DNA from: Hymenopus coronatus
Lineage: Eukaryota > Arthropoda > Insecta > Mantodea > Hymenopodidae
NCBI GenBank assembly: GCA_030762935.1
Contig: CM060893.1
Span: 9,344,001 to 9,408,000 of the forward strand
Length of the DNA: 64,000 nucleotides
Direction of reading: 5' to 3'
Below, piece by piece: positions 61,801 through 64,000 of this stretch; within the stretch, counting starts at the first letter, position 1, and every line of letters begins with the position of its first letter. The notes beneath the pieces were generated by a model. That model did no database searches. It worked only from the letters and a program-made list of their open reading frames with translations, and was not told the origin of the DNA. A program made the translations under genes and the position numbers.

Positions 61801-62184
61801 AAATTAGATGAGGAAAAAGATGTTCAAATTTTGTAAATAATTAGGAGATATAAGGAGAATTTTAGTAAAACAATTGTAACTGCAATTTTTGTACATTTCT
61901 TTACCTGTCCTATGTCATGGCACTTATGTACATATGTGTGACTTAAAATACCTACTTAACTACATCATGGTCCCCACAAAGATAAATGCATACACAGTAC
62001 CGATTTAATTTCTTTGGAATTAGAATACAAACTGTCACATACTTACAATTTGGGCAATTTTGAGCGCACCGGGAAGGGTGCGCAAATACAGTGGATCATA
62101 GCGAATATTCGTCTGAACGGTAGTGTTGGATGAGGTCACTGTCGTCGTCGTTGTATGCTGATTTGGAAATCCTGGATCTGCCAT
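53263..62184 (-). CDS. MARVEL-domain (CKLF-like/CMTM type) four-pass membrane protein, complete, 4 exons
   Basis: Exons on the - strand: 62184-62047, 56661-56488, 55420-55322, 53400-53263. All junctions are GT-AG and all introns phase 0; together they give 182 residues from ATG to TGA. A polar N-tail rich in Thr (residues 1-30) is followed by RYDPLYLRTLPGALKIAQI, then four hydrophobic segments at about 41-65, 76-96, 105-125 and 138-158, with YGFDAFLKF after the last, and a polar Ser/Thr C-tail ending TTPAY. The size and four-helix plan fit MARVEL proteins, which sit in vesicle and junction membranes and affect trafficking. Insect relatives are often named CKLF-like MARVEL protein 4; I infer the family, not the cargo. 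Confidence 0.93.
53890..54110 (-). pseudogene. LINE C-terminal fragment (GHD..C..C..H..C)
   Basis: AGHDCLNKHLFKIDIVRSPL, CPFCTLKEDMDGNHLLYCP: the GHDxLxxHL, CPxC and HLLxxCP wording that ends the RT/RNase H protein of Jockey- and R1-type LINEs. 68 codons only, in MARVEL intron 3. Confidence 0.7.
54118..54485. repeat. LINE-associated module, copy 2 (inverted)
   Basis: Inverted copy of 20141-20520. On the + strand it is followed by an open frame (54492-54700) beginning NKNIPDKV like the one beside copy 1 but diverging afterwards (TENIGNNNILKVWEKIFIKK). The LINE C-terminus on its left points the other way, so two elements or a rearrangement meet here. Confidence 0.7.
54857..55090 (-). mobile_element. 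SINE-B, full-length antisense copy
   Basis: In the intron between MARVEL exons 3 and 4. GTGTTTAACGCCCGCTTTAA, GGCACCGCAGGCGGTGACAC, CACATGCGGTCGCTTGGGAT, A box as GTGGTCTAACCACTCAACCA. A poly-T (antisense tail) lies at its left. Confidence 0.93.
55322..55420 (-). CDS. MARVEL gene exon 3 (helix 3)
   Basis: 33 codons: EFVFCALWAAFYLIAASLAA, then DYGKLNEAFGVAA. Acceptor TTTGTGCAG, donor GCT|GTAAGT. The opposite strand happens to be open as well, without family resemblance. Confidence 0.92.
55645..56135 (+). repeat. R850 repeat, 3'-truncated copy
   Basis: In the intron between MARVEL exons 2 and 3. Head is present, a 73-bp GT run lies inside, and the copy stops after TTCTGGATGAATTTTGCTGA. Confidence 0.82.
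55761..55833. repeat. (GT)n microsatellite
   Basis: 73 bases of pure GT inside an R850 copy, at the same place where other copies carry shorter GT runs. Confidence 0.97.
56488..56661 (-). CDS. MARVEL gene exon 2 (helices 1-2)
   Basis: Continues AQI into VLNLLGFICITVSIL, completing helix 1, then SRGSWFNTVAMGGFWFTGIM (helix 2) and FHVVEKFYRIPWLKI. Acceptor TTGTTGCAG, donor ATA|GTACGT. 58 codons, phase 0 at both ends. Confidence 0.93.
56968..57825 (+). repeat. R850 repeat, full copy
   Basis: Head TTTTTACTTTCTCTATACAA with the 14-base palindrome, box at 57256, and 3' end at about 57815. A more diverged copy follows directly. Confidence 0.88.
57826..58710 (+). repeat. R850 repeat, diverged copy interrupted by two insertions
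   Basis: Tandem with the previous copy. It is interrupted by the 145-bp hairpin insertion (58475-58619) and again at 58711 by a mariner-type element; its 3' end resumes at 59384-59490 (AGACATGTAAACGGAACATA). Confidence 0.75.
58475..58619. mobile_element. 145-bp insertion with a perfect 44-bp hairpin and 11-bp TSD
   Basis: 58474-58517 and 58537-58580 are exact inverted copies (44 bases, including GTTGCAACAAATCTTCACTT) around a 19-base loop. The insert is flanked by TTAAAAGACTT at 58464-58474 and 58620-58630, and the surrounding R850 sequence joins up when it is removed. No known class. Confidence 0.85.
58711..59383 (+). mobile_element. Tc1/mariner-type deletion derivative with imperfect TIRs
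   Basis: TAGGGTGACCAGGAAGTAAG at the left matches the inverted right end (TAGGGTGTCTGGGAAGTAGG), with TA outside. Decayed coding between them: TVCPKKWFT-type and GQPCSVRTQENIA wording, later FVKSKVYIN, AIPPYVCECIIKKFNGCSLP, the start and end of a transposase with the middle removed. Sits inside an R850 copy, so it came later. Confidence 0.75.
59500..59950 (+). pseudogene. LINE RNase H and RT-tail fragments
   Basis: ALEAIHSRIQRQNILNGSLY, GEILAINSAITQLL and MLSNSITAFQTI resemble the AExxAIxxAL and DSLSALQ parts of a LINE RNase H. Then, in other frames, YYGLINPHLQYGIEIWGNA and QKCIRCIYN, wording of an RT C-terminal tail. The order is not that of one intact element, so more than one insertion is involved. 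Confidence 0.55.
60085..60845 (-). repeat. R850 repeat, antisense copy
   Basis: Starts with the inverted 3' end (AACCTGATGTGTGTCATGC), has the inverted box at about 60620, and ends in a degenerate head. It splits LINE-derived coding debris on both sides. Confidence 0.82.
61158..61184. repeat. (TCA)n microsatellite
   Basis: Nine TCA units in the large MARVEL intron. Confidence 0.9.
61200..61680 (+). pseudogene. LINE RNase H end and C-terminal fragment
   Basis: LVSAYWDL, then GNEHAYALAKKNTQ (the GNExADxLAK box with Tyr for Asp), followed by ELPRHEVVANFQLMTAPPSP and TWHILFNKM, a decayed form of the LPRxxVVAxFRLxTGHD tail. Same general LINE type as the fragment at 53890. Confidence 0.6.
62047..62184 (-). 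CDS. MARVEL gene exon 1 (start codon)
   Basis: ATG at 62184-62182 opens MADPGFPNQHTTTTTVTSSN and runs to LPGALKIAQI, then ATT|GTAAGT. A possible acceptor (CTGTCAG) ends one base before the ATG, so a separate 5' UTR exon further right is likely. Confidence 0.92.
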
Positions 62185-62185
62185 T

Positions 62186-64000
62186 CTGACAGATAAGATA
62201 CTCAAGTATCACGTTCTATATATATGGCTGAAAATATAGGTCATCAGTTAAAATCTTACTGTGACTCTTCTCATCTGATTGCATTCAACACAATCTTAAT
62301 GAAAATTGGCTCTGACAACTCATTCTTTTAACTAACAGCGAATAGTTTCTACTACATATCATCACCCAAAATAGGAATACGCCTACCGCTTTGGGAGGGG
62401 TCACGTATAAGCGATAACCATAAATTCCAATAAGCTATTGCATAACCCACATAAACATACATTACCTATATACTAACCAAAGATTTGTGCTAAATATAAT
62501 CCGCTTGTTAATCTCAAAACTCCATTTAACTTTAATATACTACTAGCATACATGCACTTCTGTCAAACACTCAAAGTTGTACAACTTTACTACTGCAGGT
62601 ACTACGCAAGTAAATTGTCAAATTGTTTACATGCTTGCCAATCACCAAACAGTAAACTCTTAAGGAAGGCAATCTGTGTGGAATATTACCGCGAGAAATA
62701 ATTAATATTCGACTAAAATCATTGAATAAATAAAAGTAAATGCATAGGTGTTTAAAGAAACAAAAATGCCACTGACGCTCTCCTATATCAACATTCGATT
62801 TCGTTCGCACCTCACTTTAATCAAGGTGAACGCCGGAACTGGATTTCCGTTTTCCAAGCATAAGTGAACTTCCTTTCCTTATTTCAAAACCATCCGTTAA
62901 TTTTCCTCATGCTTTTTCCTTAAAACCATCCCTGTCGCTTTTTACTGCTAAATAGATGTAAACGGTTAATTCGATTTTGAAAGTCTCTCAGTATGGCTAT
63001 ACCTAATGTATTAAATACATGAAAATATTTAATTTTAAGTAGTGAATGAAATGAAGTAGGCGTTGGAAATAGAGGGAGGTGAAGTAAAGACAGTGAATCA
63101 CTTTTCAATAATTATCATGCGATGCAATTCTCGTCGATTAATTATTATACATTTTTGCATTTCTTGTCATGTACAGCATATGGAACGTTAGACCAGCAGT
63201 TGGGGGCACTAGGGATTTCGAACGAAAAGGGCGCCAGCAGCATGCTTGTCAAGGGACCCAGAATTTATTTGGGATTCCTGTGTGGAATTTTCTTGAATAT
63301 TACTATAGTATTTGGTGTGATATTATCATAAGAGGCTGTAAACAGCATAAACTGGAGAGAAGAGGAAGTACATTTAATCAATTTCAGTTAACTCAATAAC
63401 ATTATAAACTATTAAAGCAGCAGTAGGAGCGTCACATCAGTTATGCATGGGGGTGGGAGGCAGAATTACCTGAAGATGTTACTCAAATTTTCGTGTGCAT
63501 TTAAACAACACATTTAACCTTAAAGAACAACATTTTATTTCTCAATTGGAAACATTTTCAGTACAAGTACAGTTCTTATAATTTTTCTTTTCGTAGAACA
63601 AAAATAATAGCTGCAATCTAGTTAAATATTTCTCATAACAGGGCAATCGATCCCCTATCTCCATAAATGGTGTTCCTGGTTAAAGACGACAATACTAAGA
63701 AAGGAATTATGCTTAGAAACCTTTGAGAATTTTAATATAATATTAAAATTCAAAAGCTAAAAGATAAGTCCGAAAATGATATTAATTCAACAGTAAAATC
63801 ATTCTCCTTCTGCTCACCTGAAAAATGCCTATGGTGGCACTAAAGGATTTTTGTTTAGTACATTATCCTAAAAAATATTGTATCATATAGTAGGTACAGC
63901 ATTGTAAAGAAATTTAATTAAAAGTAATATAATGTTCAAAAGGAAAAAGTATTTCTGTAATAGGCGGCCTTTCAGACAGTTGCAGCAAATATTTCAGACA
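62186..64000. other. probable 5' side of the MARVEL gene; otherwise nothing seen
   Basis: The 62760-62870 part is richer in CpG than its surroundings and would be a fair place for the promoter or 5' UTR exon; no TATA or proven start can be named. 62870-64000 is AT-rich with only short chance frames. Confidence 0.4.

Noticed and set aside
63122..63399. Two overlapping + ORFs upstream of the MARVEL gene
   Set aside because: No motif, no splice partners, and no resemblance beyond a chance hydrophobic end.

Overview
The window is a piece of an animal, almost certainly insect, nuclear genome. Genes are split into short exons with GT-AG introns of 0.6 to 3.8 kb, spacer DNA is AT-rich, and much of the sequence is mobile-element debris: tRNA-headed SINEs, mariner, hAT and other DNA transposons, decayed LINEs, and one abundant repeat of unknown class. 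Both host genes look like insect family members. The repeat style suggests a large-genome insect (a cockroach or termite is my guess), but the order cannot be fixed from sequence alone. There is no operon, CRISPR array or prokaryotic system.

Region 1 (13-24867, + strand) holds most of a nose-resistant-to-fluoxetine-6 (NRF-6)-like membrane acyltransferase in twelve exons. The 5' end lies outside the window. All twelve exons join in one frame with matching intron phases and end at a TAG stop, giving about 641 residues: the end of the extracellular NRF domain, the multi-pass acyltransferase-3 domain and a lysine-rich cytoplasmic tail. Its introns carry a TATA/Inr promoter-like segment, a FLYWCH fragment, two mariner elements, several SINEs, LINE pieces and copies of the unknown repeat (called R850 here).

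Region 2 (24.9-53.2 kb) has no host gene I can support. It contains a terminal-inverted-repeat element just 3' of the acyltransferase stop, R850 copies, a 1.92-kb hAT-type element with an exact 8-bp target duplication (28784-30703), SINEs, a decayed reverse transcriptase (41.2-43.05 kb), a MITE and a long foldback element (46.4-47.6 kb), and a repeat-poor stretch (49-53.2 kb) that may include the 3' UTR of the next gene.

Region 3 (53263-62184, - strand) is a complete four-exon gene for a 182-residue, four-pass MARVEL-domain protein (CKLF-like/CMTM type). All three introns are phase 0. The introns hold R850 copies, a SINE, a Tc1/mariner-type deletion derivative, LINE RNase H remnants and a 145-bp insertion carrying a perfect 44-bp hairpin. 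From 62.2 kb to the end I see only the probable promoter side of this gene and anonymous AT-rich DNA.

The two genes converge (+ then -) and nothing in the sequence links them functionally. The most distinctive observations are the R850 family (at least 14 copies), the deleted mariner that fuses its DNA-binding domain in frame to its C-terminus between perfect 30-bp termini, the exact-TSD hAT element, and the hairpin insertion.
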